Origin: CADEGZ01 sp035443705
Lineage (GTDB): Bacteria; Pseudomonadota; Gammaproteobacteria; UBA6186; Azoamicaceae
Direction: 5' to 3'
Assembly (NCBI GenBank): GCA_035443705.1
Contig: DAORSV010000001.1
Coordinates: forward strand, 4,896 to 68,895
Length of the DNA: 64,000 nucleotides
This document shows positions 52,392 to 60,900 of this stretch, one piece after another. The stretch's first letter is position 1; the number at the start of each line of letters is the position of its first letter. The translations under genes and the position numbers were made by a program. Under the pieces are notes generated by a model that saw only the letters and a list, made by a program, of their open reading frames with translations, did no database searches and was not told where the DNA came from.

Positions 52392-53625
52392 TCACAAATT
52401 CCTCGCGAAAATATTTCAAGAAACTTTGGACAGGCAATGCTGCAGCATCCCCAAGAGCACAGATGGTTCTACCCGCAATTCCGCCTGCAATACCCAATAA
52501 TGTATCGATATCTTCAGGTTTTCCTTTCCCCGATGCTATTCTATGAATAATGCGCGACATCCAGCCTGTACCTTCTCTACATGGTGAACACTGACCACAC
52601 GATTCTTCAAAATAAAAATGTGCGATGCGAGCAAGAATTTTAAGCATACAAGCTGAGTCGTCTATCACAATAACCGCACCCGAACCCAACATTGAACCGG
52701 CTTTGCTAATGGCATCGTAATCCATCGTTAAATCACACATAATTGATGCAGGTAACACGGGTGCCGAAGAACCGCCTGGAATAACGGCTTTTAATTGACG
52801 TCCTTCTCGTAATCCACCTGCCATTGTCAATAATTCTGAAAACGGTATTCCCAAAGGTACTTCATAATTACCGGGATTATTCACATGACCCGACACACTA
52901 AAAACTTTGCAACCACCATTGTTTGGCTTACCTAATTCTAAAAACCATTTTCCGCCGTGCTGTAAAATAACGGGTATAGAGGCGAGTGTCTCGGTATTGT
53001 TAATATTGGTAGGACATCCATAAATACCATGATTCGCGGGAAAAGGCGGCTTAAATCGCGGAAAACCTTTTTTGCCTTCAATAGAATCCATTAATGCCGT
53101 TTCTTCACCACAAATATAAGCACCCGCACCCAACACCGAATGACACTCGAAATCAACACCGGACCCCAAAATATTCTGTCCCAACAAATCCAATTCTCTT
53201 GCTTCCTTTAACGCATTTTCAGCACGCTCAAAAGGCACTTCAAATTCACCACGGATGTAATGATACCCAACCGTTGCACCCGTCACATATCCGGCTATCA
53301 TCATGCCTTCTAATACTTGATGTGGATTAAACAGTAAGATATCACGATCTTTAAACGTACCCGGCTCCCCTTCATCCGAATTACAAACAATATATTTTTG
53401 TCCAACTGCGTTACGTGGCATAAAACTCAATTTTAAACCGGTCGGAAACCCAGCGCCCCCTCTGCCTCGCAATGCCGACAACTTTAATTCATCAAGAATA
53501 CTTTCTGGTTTTATCTTTTCTTTTAGGATTTTGCGCCATACCGTATACCCACCAACACTTTCATAGGATTTCAAACTCCACGGTTCGGATAAATGACGTG
53601 TTCTAAAACAAACTTCGTTAGTCAT
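52372..53625 (-). CDS. nuoF: NADH-quinone oxidoreductase subunit F
   Basis: The NADH- and FMN-binding subunit, 417 residues. GRGGAGFPTGLKLSF binds NADH and FMN, CNSDEGEPGTFKDR follows, and CGQCSPCREG with a later cysteine binds the N3 4Fe-4S cluster. The ATG at 53625 was preferred over a GTG one codon earlier, because GGAG then lies seven bases upstream. It overlaps nuoE and nuoG. Confidence 0.97.
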   Translation of the reverse strand: MTNEVCFRTRHLSEPWSLKSYESVGGYTVWRKILKEKIKPESILDELKLSALRGRGGAGFPTGLKLSFMPRNAVGQKYIVCNSDEGEPGTFKDRDILLFNPHQVLEGMMIAGYVTGATVGYHYIRGEFEVPFERAENALKEARELDLLGQNILGSGVDFECHSVLGAGAYICGEETALMDSIEGKKGFPRFKPPFPANHGIYGCPTNINNTETLASIPVILQHGGKWFLELGKPNNGGCKVFSVSGHVNNPGNYEVPLGIPFSELLTMAGGLREGRQLKAVIPGGSSAPVLPASIMCDLTMDYDAISKAGSMLGSGAVIVIDDSACMLKILARIAHFYFEESCGQCSPCREGTGWMSRIIHRIASGKGKPEDIDTLLGIAGGIAGRTICALGDAAALPVQSFLKYFREEFVNAIYRN

Positions 53626-54124
53626 CACGCAACTCCGACAATTCGCTCAAAATAGCCTCTAATTTTTCAGGTGTAACTTTTTCATGATAAACACCATCTA
53701 TTTGCACAGCAGGCGCACCACCACAAGCGGCTAAGCATTCCACTTCTTTTAAGGTAAATTGCCCATCAGGTGTTGTTTCTCCCATCTTAACCCCTAGGCG
53801 CTTCTTGAGATATTGAACAATCCCCTCGGAATCGCAGAGCATACAAGAAATATTGGTGCAAACAGAAATTTTATGTTTTCCAACGGGCTTTAACTCAAAT
53901 AAATTATAAAAAGTCGCAACTTCATACACGGCAATTTTGGGCATTCCTAAATAAGCCGCAACTGCATCCATTAAGCTTTCTGTTAACCAACCCTTATTTT
54001 CTGCCTGGACAATTTTTAAAGCGTAAAGCACAACGGATTGGCGTTGATTCGATGGATATTTCGTTAACCATTGATCAATGTTTTTTTTTGTCTTGTAGCT
54101 TAAGAGTGAAAGTGCCATCGTCAC
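53618..54124 (-). CDS. nuoE: NADH-quinone oxidoreductase subunit E
   Basis: 168 residues, a thioredoxin-like 2Fe-2S subunit. Its four cluster ligands are in CTNISC and CLAAC, with GGAPAVQIDG after them. The GTG at 54124 overlaps the nuoD stop by 4 bp and has GGGGAG about nine bases upstream; an ATG two codons later is possible but too far from that site. Confidence 0.96.
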   Translation of the reverse strand: MTMALSLLSYKTKKNIDQWLTKYPSNQRQSVVLYALKIVQAENKGWLTESLMDAVAAYLGMPKIAVYEVATFYNLFELKPVGKHKISVCTNISCMLCDSEGIVQYLKKRLGVKMGETTPDGQFTLKEVECLAACGGAPAVQIDGVYHEKVTPEKLEAILSELSELRDD

Positions 54125-55380
54125 CGATCAATCTCCCCAAACACCAAATCTTGAGAGCCAATAATGGCAACCGTATCTGCCAACATATGTCCACGTGCCA
54201 TTTCATCTAAAGCCGCTAAATGTGCAAACCCTGCAGTACGAATTTTAATACGATAGGGTTTATTCGCTCCATCGGACACCAAATAAACACCAAATTCACC
54301 TTTAGGATGCTCTACCGCCGCATAAGCTTCACCTTGAGGTAATGAATACCCTTCTGAAAATAATTTAAAATGATGAATTAAAGATTCCATACCCTCTTTC
54401 ATAGCCACTCTAGAAGGCGGTGTTATTTTATGATTGTCTAACATCACAGGGCCCGGGTTTTGCCGTAACCATTCAACGCATTGTCGAATAATACGATTCG
54501 ATTGTCGCATTTCTGCAACACGCACTAAATAACGATCGTAGCAATCCCCTCTACCCGTTATGCCAACAGGAATGTCAAAATCGACTTGATCGTACGCCGC
54601 ATAGGGCTGTTTTTTTCGTAAATCCCAAGCCACACCCGAAGCACGTAACATGGGTCCTGAAAAACCGAGTTGCAAAGCACGTTCTTTTGTAACCACCCCA
54701 ATACCAACGGTTCTTTGCTTCCAAATTCGATTGTCGGTAAGTAAGGTTTCGTATTCGTCAATGCGTCCCGGAAAACGATTGGTAAAATCCCAAATAAAAT
54801 CTAATAAAGACCCTTCGCGATTACGGTTAATTACCTCGGTTTCTTTTTTAGTGTGCCAACGCGAAGGTTTATATTTTGGCATCAAATTCGGCAAATCTCG
54901 GTATACACCACCCGGTCTATAATATGTCGCATGCATTCTGGCACCCGATACTGCCTCGTAACAATCTAAGAGATCTTCACGCTCTCTAAAACAATATAAA
55001 AACATGGTCATGGCGCCAATATCTAAAGCGTGCCCAGCTAACCATAATAGATGGTTTAGAGCACGGGTAATCTCATCGAACATCACCCGGATATATTGCG
55101 CACGAATAGGTGCCTTAACACCCAATAATTTTTCAATTGCAAGTACGTAACCATGTTCGTTACACATCATCGAAACATAATCGAGTCTATCCATATAACC
55201 AATGGTTTGATTATAAGGCTTGCTTTCTGCGAGTTTTTCGGTTGCACGGTGTAGCAATCCAATGTGTGGATCCGCACGCTCTATCACTTCTCCGTCCATT
55301 TCTAAAACCAAACGCAAAACACCATGCGCCGCGGGATGCTGTGGACCAAAATTAATCGTATAGTTTTGTATTTCCGACAT
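54121..55380 (-). CDS. nuoD: NADH-quinone oxidoreductase subunit D
   Basis: 419 residues, the 49-kDa quinone-site subunit descended from hydrogenase large subunits. NFGPQHPAAHGVLRLVLEMDGE at the N-terminus and DPHIGLLHRATEKL are diagnostic, and RGDCYDRYLVRVAEMRQS is conserved near the C-terminal third. It is separate from nuoC, not fused as in E. coli. It starts directly after nuoC. Confidence 0.97.
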   Translation of the reverse strand: MSEIQNYTINFGPQHPAAHGVLRLVLEMDGEVIERADPHIGLLHRATEKLAESKPYNQTIGYMDRLDYVSMMCNEHGYVLAIEKLLGVKAPIRAQYIRVMFDEITRALNHLLWLAGHALDIGAMTMFLYCFREREDLLDCYEAVSGARMHATYYRPGGVYRDLPNLMPKYKPSRWHTKKETEVINRNREGSLLDFIWDFTNRFPGRIDEYETLLTDNRIWKQRTVGIGVVTKERALQLGFSGPMLRASGVAWDLRKKQPYAAYDQVDFDIPVGITGRGDCYDRYLVRVAEMRQSNRIIRQCVEWLRQNPGPVMLDNHKITPPSRVAMKEGMESLIHHFKLFSEGYSLPQGEAYAAVEHPKGEFGVYLVSDGANKPYRIKIRTAGFAHLAALDEMARGHMLADTVAIIGSQDLVFGEIDR

Positions 55381-56112
55381 TTACTTTATTCCTCCCTCTT
55401 TATTAGCTCCCCCCTTCACAGGGGGGTTGGGGGGGATGTTGGGGCGAGGGTTGCGAATGGTTTTGGGAACTAATGTCCGCGCTTGAATACTCACGGGTTC
55501 ATAAACTACACGCTGTTCGCTTGCAGAATATCGCATTTCTACATTGCCAATTAACGGAAAATCTTTTCTAAAAGGGTGTCCGATAAATCCATAATCCGTT
55601 AAAATTCGACGTAAATCCGGATGTCCCTCAAAGTGTATCCCAAATAAATCAAAAGCCTCGCGCTCAAACCAATTAGCGGAATTCCAAATATTAACAACCG
55701 ATGGAACCATAGGAGGTTCACCATTCGCAAAAACTTTTAGTCGAATACGATGATTATGCGTGATGGACAATAAATGGTAGACAACGGCAAAACGCGGTTT
55801 ATTCGAAATCATATTTGCGCCGTTTAAACTCTCCCTCTCTCCATCTCGCCTTTCAACACCCCGCGAAAAACCTGTTTTGGTCGATTCAAAGGTTGTCCAT
55901 TCTGAAACGCCATAATCTAAATAATCAACGCCACAGACATCCATTAACATCTCAAATTTTAACAAAGACGTCTCTTTTAAAAAAAGACAGACTTCTAAAA
56001 GATGTTCGGGTGCAAGCTCGAGTGTTAATTCTTGAAAAGCAATCTGGTTTGCCGAAATTTTATCGCCAATCTGCTCAAAGATCTGTTTATACAACTCTTC
56101 TAGACGCTGCAT
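55381..56112 (-). CDS. nuoC: NADH-quinone oxidoreductase subunit C with repeat-derived C-terminus
   Basis: 243 residues, the 30-kDa subunit. Family segments are MDVCGVDYLDYG, RFAVVYHLLSI, ANWFEREAFDLFGIHFEGHPDLRRILTDYGF and GHPFRKDFPL. The protein should end soon after the VVYEPVSIQ region. Here about 20 further residues (NIPPNPPVKGGANKEGG) are encoded by a GC-rich palindromic repeat that has been read through to a new stop. The tail is unlikely to be structured. It overlaps nuoB by 13 bp. Confidence 0.95.
   Translation of the reverse strand: MQRLEELYKQIFEQIGDKISANQIAFQELTLELAPEHLLEVCLFLKETSLLKFEMLMDVCGVDYLDYGVSEWTTFESTKTGFSRGVERRDGERESLNGANMISNKPRFAVVYHLLSITHNHRIRLKVFANGEPPMVPSVVNIWNSANWFEREAFDLFGIHFEGHPDLRRILTDYGFIGHPFRKDFPLIGNVEMRYSASEQRVVYEPVSIQARTLVPKTIRNPRPNIPPNPPVKGGANKEGGIK
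55399..55447. repeat. GC-rich palindromic repeat forming the 3' end of nuoC
   Basis: On the plus strand it reads CTCCCCCCTTCACAGGGGGG, then TTGGGGGGGATGTTGGGG. Its arms CCCCCC and GGGGGG can pair. On the minus strand it encodes the peptide NIPPNPPVKGGA at the NuoC carboxyl end. Confidence 0.75.
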
Positions 56113-56609
56113 TTACCCTCACCCGCCCTTGAGGAACGTGCAATCGTATTGGTTCGCTTTATTTTATTTTGAAGCTGAATAATCGCATAAACCAAAGCTT
56201 CTGCTGTCGGAGGGCAACCTGGAACATAAATATCGACCGGCACAATACGATCGCATCCGCGCACAACAGAGTACGAATAATGATAATACCCCCCACCGTT
56301 AGCACACGATCCCATAGAAATCACCCAGCGGGGTTCGGCCATTTGATCATAAACCTTGCGTAAGGGCTGCGCCATCTTATTGCACAGTGTTCCCGCCACA
56401 ATCATCACATCCGATTGCCGTGGACTCGGTCTGAATAATACCCCAAATCGATCTAAGTCGTATCTTGCCGCACCTGCATGCATCATTTCAACGGCACAAC
56501 AAGCTAATCCAAAAGTCATGGGCCATAAAGAACCTGTTCTCGCCCAATTGACTAATTTATCGACAGAGGTTGTGACGAAGCCTTGTTTTAAGATGCCTTC
56601 TATTCCCAT
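56100..56609 (-). CDS. nuoB: NADH-quinone oxidoreductase subunit B
   Basis: 169 residues, carries the terminal cluster N2. The ligands lie in GLACCAVEMMHAG, MGSCANGGGYYHYSY and VPGCPPTAEAL. The ATG at 56609 was chosen over a GTG seven codons earlier: AAGGGG lies seven bases upstream and MGIEGILKQGF is the normal family start. It overlaps nuoA by 10 bp. Confidence 0.97.
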   Translation of the reverse strand: MGIEGILKQGFVTTSVDKLVNWARTGSLWPMTFGLACCAVEMMHAGAARYDLDRFGVLFRPSPRQSDVMIVAGTLCNKMAQPLRKVYDQMAEPRWVISMGSCANGGGYYHYSYSVVRGCDRIVPVDIYVPGCPPTAEALVYAIIQLQNKIKRTNTIARSSRAGEGKCSV

Positions 56610-56956
56610 TCCAACGCCCCTTTCCGCCACTCATAAATAAACCCAACCACCAATAGCGCCAAAAAAATCCCCATCGCCCATAATCCAGGCCACCCAATTT
56701 TCTTCAACGCTACTGCAAAAGGAAATAAAAAGACTATCTCTAAATCAAAAATAATAAATAGAATCGCGATCAGATAGAAACGGACATCAAACGGCCGTCT
56801 GGCATTTTCAAAAGGCGGAAACCCGCATTCATAAGGAGAATTTTTGGCAGAATTGGGGCGACGAGGCCCTAAACAGAGACCAATGGTAATAGGGACTAAG
56901 CCACAAAAAGCGCCTATGATGATAAAAATCAAGACAGGAAAATATTGTTCAATCAT
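56600..56956 (-). CDS. nuoA: NADH-quinone oxidoreductase subunit A
   Basis: 118 residues with three helices. YECGFPPFENARRPFDVRFYL and FIIFDLEIVFLFPF are diagnostic. A TTG six codons upstream is open, but the ATG gives the usual NuoA length and start. It heads the nuo operon, 90 bp after tRNA-Leu. I see no strong promoter in that gap, so readthrough from the tRNA/secG transcript is possible. Confidence 0.96.
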   Translation of the reverse strand: MIEQYFPVLIFIIIGAFCGLVPITIGLCLGPRRPNSAKNSPYECGFPPFENARRPFDVRFYLIAILFIIFDLEIVFLFPFAVALKKIGWPGLWAMGIFLALLVVGFIYEWRKGALEWE

Positions 56957-57046
56957 GGCGTGAGTATAAGACAAAAAGGGAAAGCATCGCCACTAAATTA
57001 GGCAGAGGTGCAATCTATTGTTTTCGATTATCCAATTAAAATTGAC

Positions 57047-57131
57047 TGGTGCCGAAGGCCGGACTCGAACCGGCACGACTTTCGCCACTACCACCTCAAG
57101 GTAGCGTGTATACCAATTTCACCACTTCGGC
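57047..57131 (-). tRNA. tRNA-Leu (GAG)
   Basis: An 85-nt class II tRNA with encoded CCA. Acceptor GCCGAAG/CTTCGGC, anticodon GAG in CTACCTTGAGGTGGTAG, a long variable arm (TGGCGAAAGTCG) and T loop TTCGAGT. The sequence closely follows E. coli leuU, which is also next to secG. Confidence 0.97.
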
Positions 57132-57141
57132 AGATACGTTA

Positions 57142-57171
57142 AGGCAGACACAGCTATCAGCCCCTACAAAT
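57142..57171 (-). repeat. Short repeat flanking secG, copy 1 (between secG and tRNA-Leu)
   Basis: A 30-bp element beginning AGGCAGACACAG on the plus strand, about 80 percent identical to 57553-57582 and in the same orientation. On the minus strand it reads TAGGGGCTGA to TGTCTGCC, a hairpin-type repeat sitting directly upstream of the tRNA gene. Confidence 0.6.
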
Positions 57172-57183
57172 AACACGTTATTC

Positions 57184-57531
57184 TTAATTACTCGGTTCAT
57201 TTTTATTAATTCCAGGCACAACTTCTGGGATCTCATTATCTTGTTTCTGAGCAGCAGGATGAACTTTCTTTAAAAGTTCATCTAAATCTTTCGGTTTAGC
57301 CTGATGAGACGCTAAGTAGCCTAAAGTAAGACTCGTAACAAAAAAAACACTCACGAGAACGGCAGTTGTGCGGGTTAAAAAACTCCCAGACCCTTGACTG
57401 CCAAAAAGTGTTTGGGACGCCCCGCTTCCAAAAGATGCACCCACTTCTGCGCCTTTTCCGTGCTGGATCAAAATAAAACCAATCAACCCAATGGCTGCAA
57501 TCACATGTATCACTAAAACAATCTGTTCCAT
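57184..57531 (-). CDS. secG: Protein translocase subunit SecG
   Basis: 115 residues, a small SecYEG subunit with two helices. MEQIVLVIHVIAAIGLIGFI starts the protein, and the GAEVGASFGSGASQTLFGSQGSGSFL loop is typical. A GTG four codons earlier is open, but the ATG matches the family start. A charged tail of about 35 residues follows the second helix. tpiA-secG-tRNA-Leu is a conserved order. A short repeat flanks it on both sides. Confidence 0.95.
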   Translation of the reverse strand: MEQIVLVIHVIAAIGLIGFILIQHGKGAEVGASFGSGASQTLFGSQGSGSFLTRTTAVLVSVFFVTSLTLGYLASHQAKPKDLDELLKKVHPAAQKQDNEIPEVVPGINKNEPSN

Positions 57532-57552
57532 CTCAATACTCACTCTTAATCG

Positions 57553-57582
57553 AGGCAGACACAGAGATCTGCGCCTATATTT
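57553..57582 (-). repeat. Short repeat flanking secG, copy 2 (between tpiA and secG)
   Basis: Matches 57142-57171 over 30 bp with a few changes. On the minus strand GGCGCAGA and TCTGCC can pair around an eight-base loop. It lies between the tpiA stop and the secG start, so the hairpin could affect the secG leader. Confidence 0.6.
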
Positions 57583-58360
57583 AAATGCTCTGACAAATTT
57601 TTAAAAAATGGTCTGCAACTAACGAAGCACCACCCACCAACGCGCCATCAATATTAGGCATGCCGAACAAGCCAGCCGCATTTTCGGCTTTAACACTCCC
57701 GCCATACACAATACGCGCTTTTTTCGCCACTTCAGGATCCCGCTTTCCTAACCAATCACGCAGAAAGGCATGTACGGTTTCCGCCTCTGTTGGCGTAGCA
57801 CTTAAACCCGTTCCTATCGCCCAAACAGGCTCATAGGCAATAATACTCCCCGATAATGCACAAATGGGCACTAACGCTAAAATTGCCTCCAATTGGCGCA
57901 CAAGAACCTCAAAAGTCTTGCCGTCTACTCGTTCAGCCTCTGTTTCGCCTACGCAGAGTATGGGAATAAGCCCTACATGATACGCGGCTCTGAACTTCCG
58001 TGCAATCAGTGCATCATCCTCATAAAACAGCTGACGACGCTCCGAATGCCCAATAATAACGGAGCGCCCCCCAATATCCACCAGCATCTCTGGCGCAATT
58101 TCACCGGTAAAAGCACCACTAGACTCACAATAGATGTTCTGTGCGCCTAACATAAAATGTTCTTGAAGGCTATGTGTCGCCAGAGCTGTTTGTAGTTTCT
58201 GTAAGTAAATCGTCGGTGGGCATAATATAATCTCTAGGTCGCTAGCCGCAGGTTGATTTTTTGCCTGAGATAATGTCAAAACAAAGTTTGAAATCATTTC
58301 AGACGAACCCTGCATTTTCCAATTTGCTATCACGCAAGGCTTTCGAAAATTTGTGACCAA
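57581..58360 (-). CDS. tpiA: Triose-phosphate isomerase
   Basis: Interconverts dihydroxyacetone phosphate and glyceraldehyde 3-phosphate. Conserved residues are visible: the Asn-Lys pair in IANWKM, catalytic His in IGHSERR, and catalytic Glu in AYEPVWAIGTG. The TTG at 58360 (259 residues) was preferred because GGGGG lies about nine bases upstream and the length fits. A GTG at 58381 lacks a site and would add seven hydrophobic residues. The exact start is uncertain. Confidence 0.94.
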   Translation of the reverse strand: MVTNFRKPCVIANWKMQGSSEMISNFVLTLSQAKNQPAASDLEIILCPPTIYLQKLQTALATHSLQEHFMLGAQNIYCESSGAFTGEIAPEMLVDIGGRSVIIGHSERRQLFYEDDALIARKFRAAYHVGLIPILCVGETEAERVDGKTFEVLVRQLEAILALVPICALSGSIIAYEPVWAIGTGLSATPTEAETVHAFLRDWLGKRDPEVAKKARIVYGGSVKAENAAGLFGMPNIDGALVGGASLVADHFLKICQSI

Positions 58361-58506
58361 GACAAAAAACCCCCAGAACACATTAATCAGCGTATATTAG
58401 CACGCTTAGGCACTAAGCCAAAATAAGCTTGAAACGCTTATCACAAAAACTACGTTAACCAACAAACTCTGTGGCGATTTTGATGCTCCTCTTCTACGCT
58501 TAACCC

Positions 58507-59499
58507 ATGAAACATTTTAAAGCCTCGATCTTTATCACGCTGTTTGGATTATCTGCAGCATTTTTATGGGGTGGCATTCACGCCCTGATTTTAACTTTAA
58601 TACTCAGCGTGTTAGAAATCAGCTTATCGTTTGATAACGCTGTGCTTAATTCTTCGGTGTTACAAAAAATGGATACTCTATGGCGACATCGCTTTTTAAC
58701 CTGGGGAATTTTGATTGCTGTTTTTGTCGTTCGGTTTTTATTGCCCATTATTATAGTAGGCTTTGTGACGCATCTCAGTTTATCCGATGTATTCTTTTTG
58801 GCGATCCAGAAACCCAGCGAATACGCCAAACTTCTTGAAGCAACAAAAACAACGATTTCTAGCTTTGGTGGCATTTTTTTATTATTAGTCTTTTTGTCGT
58901 TTTTGTTTGATCAAAAACGCGACATTCATTGGTTAGGACGTTTAGAAAAAAAATTAAATGCTATTGGAAAAATAAAAGCTCTGCATATTATATTAGCGTT
59001 AGTGGTTTTAATTGGCATACAAGCTTCTTTACCTGAACAAAAAAAATTGGGTGCAATTATTGCAGGCAGCTTCGGCATTATCCTTTTTGTGATTTTAAAC
59101 AGCTTAACGACCTTATTAAATCGTAGTGTGACAAAAGTGAAACACAGTGGCCTTATTCAATTTCTCTATTTAGAAGTCCTAGATACGTCGTTTTCGCTCG
59201 ATGGCGTTATTGGGGCTTTTGCGATAACTAAAGATATTGTGATTATTTTAATTGGACTAACCATTGGCGCTATTTTTGTGCGATCACTCACCTTGTTTTT
59301 AGTTTACAAAGGCACACTCAGCAAATACCGATTTTTAGAACACGGTGCACATTATGCTATCGGCGCTTTAGCGATTATTATGCTTATCAGCACAAAAACC
59401 CATGTTTCTGAAATCATCACGGGGCTTATTGGCGTTAGTTTTATTGGACTTTCGCTTTTGTCTTCTATTCGCCATAATCGGCAAAGAGGGGAAACCTAA
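58507..59499 (+). CDS. DUF475/TerC-superfamily membrane protein
   Basis: 330 residues, about nine helices. Two copies of the acidic family motif are visible, EISLSFDNAVLNSSVLQKM near residue 37-56 and FLYLEVLDTSFSLDGVIGAF in the second half, as in DUF475 and TerC proteins thought to handle metal ions. It is the only plus-strand gene in the last 29 kb, inserted between glmM and tpiA, which are often adjacent in relatives. The 125-bp gap to tpiA must hold both promoters; a TTGAAA at 58429 is a possible -35. It also holds a 6-bp inverted repeat (GCTTAG-GCA-CTAAGC). Confidence 0.85.
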   Translation: MKHFKASIFITLFGLSAAFLWGGIHALILTLILSVLEISLSFDNAVLNSSVLQKMDTLWRHRFLTWGILIAVFVVRFLLPIIIVGFVTHLSLSDVFFLAIQKPSEYAKLLEATKTTISSFGGIFLLLVFLSFLFDQKRDIHWLGRLEKKLNAIGKIKALHIILALVVLIGIQASLPEQKKLGAIIAGSFGIILFVILNSLTTLLNRSVTKVKHSGLIQFLYLEVLDTSFSLDGVIGAFAITKDIVIILIGLTIGAIFVRSLTLFLVYKGTLSKYRFLEHGAHYAIGALAIIMLISTKTHVSEIITGLIGVSFIGLSLLSSIRHNRQRGET

Positions 59500-59540
59500 C
59501 AGAGGAATCAAGCGGGTATGACCATGAAAAAGGTTTAATT

Positions 59541-60890
59541 TTAAACCATCGCGCCTTTAACAACCTCAGCGAGTTCTTCGGCAACCAACTCCACCACTCT
59601 CGAATCTTGACCTTCTACCATCACGCGTACCAAAGCTTCTGTGCCTGAGGCGCGCAGCAATACACGACCACGACCTTTTAAACGTGATTCCGCTTTGCTA
59701 ACAGCAGACGTGATGCTGGGATGGTCAATAATATTGGTTCTTTCCGCAATTGGCACATTAATGAGTATTTGTGGCGATTTAGTCATCCCCTCTTTGAGCT
59801 CTTTTAAGGAACGGCCTGTAAATGTCATAACAGCGAGGACACGAAGCGCGGAAACAATACCGTCTCCTGTCGTATTCGCATCCAAACATAAGATATGTCC
59901 AGAAGGTTCTCCCCCTAAAATCCAACCTTTATTTTTCAGCATTTCTAAAATATAACGATCGCCGACAGCCGTTCTTAAAAACGGAATATTCAGTGTTTTA
60001 AAGGCTATCTCTAAACCATAATTACTCATGATCGTACCCACAACACCGCCTTTTAAGCGATCGGTTTCGGCATACCATCGTGCAATAATAAACAATAATT
60101 CATCGCCATCGACCACAGCGCCGGTATGATCAACCATAATCACGCGATCGCCATCACCATCTAAGGCAATGCCAATATGCGCATTTTCTTTAACGACACG
60201 CTCTGCAAGCGGCAAAGGACACGTTGCACCACAGTTATCATTAATATTAAATCCATCAGGACTAACGCCCATCTCCACAACTTCTGCACCCAATTCTCTA
60301 AAAACATTAGGCGCAATTTTATAGGTTGCGCCATGTGCACAATCAACCACAATTTTGCTGCCACGTAAATCTAAAGTCGATGGAAAAGTACTTTTACAAA
60401 ATTCTATACAACGCCCTTCGGCATCCTGCACCCGACGTGCTTTACCCAAAGCTCTAGAATCGACAGTTTCTAAGGGACTTTCTAATGTTTTTTCTATCAG
60501 AAATTCCATTTCATCTGGCAATTTCGTGCCTTCTGCAGAAAAAAACTTAATGCCGTTATCATAATAAGGGTTGTGTGAAGCGCTAATCACAATACCAATG
60601 CTCGCACGAAGCGCACTCGTTAAACGTGCAACCCCCGGCGTGGACATGGGTCCTAACAATAAGGTATCAACGCCTGCCGAAGAAAAACCCGCTTCAAGCG
60701 CAGATTCAAATAGGTATCCGGAAACACGCGTATCTTTACCAATTAAAACTTTGCTACGACGCCCACCCGCTTTGGCTGTTAATACTTTACCAACTGCCCA
60801 ACCCAGTTTTAATATCCAATCTGCAGAAATGGGCGGTTGTCCCACTCGCCCGCGTATACCATCTGTTCCAAAATATTTTTTTATTCTCAT
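59541..60890 (-). CDS. glmM: Phosphoglucosamine mutase
   Basis: Converts glucosamine 6-phosphate to glucosamine 1-phosphate for peptidoglycan and LPS. 449 residues. The active-site serine is in ISASHNPYYDNGIK, the metal loop is DGDGDR, and the sugar-binding GGEPSGH and C-terminal RASGTEALVRVMVEG are intact. It follows ftsH by 10 bp. In many gammaproteobacteria folP lies between these two genes and is missing here. Confidence 0.97.
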   Translation of the reverse strand: MRIKKYFGTDGIRGRVGQPPISADWILKLGWAVGKVLTAKAGGRRSKVLIGKDTRVSGYLFESALEAGFSSAGVDTLLLGPMSTPGVARLTSALRASIGIVISASHNPYYDNGIKFFSAEGTKLPDEMEFLIEKTLESPLETVDSRALGKARRVQDAEGRCIEFCKSTFPSTLDLRGSKIVVDCAHGATYKIAPNVFRELGAEVVEMGVSPDGFNINDNCGATCPLPLAERVVKENAHIGIALDGDGDRVIMVDHTGAVVDGDELLFIIARWYAETDRLKGGVVGTIMSNYGLEIAFKTLNIPFLRTAVGDRYILEMLKNKGWILGGEPSGHILCLDANTTGDGIVSALRVLAVMTFTGRSLKELKEGMTKSPQILINVPIAERTNIIDHPSITSAVSKAESRLKGRGRVLLRASGTEALVRVMVEGQDSRVVELVAEELAEVVKGAMV

Positions 60891-60900
60891 ATTACTTTAA

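Noticed and set aside
58404..58418. GCTTAG-GCA-CTAAGC inverted repeat in the tpiA/DUF475 gap as an operator
   Set aside because: Only six pairs, single occurrence and no regulator nearby. Too weak to list as a feature.
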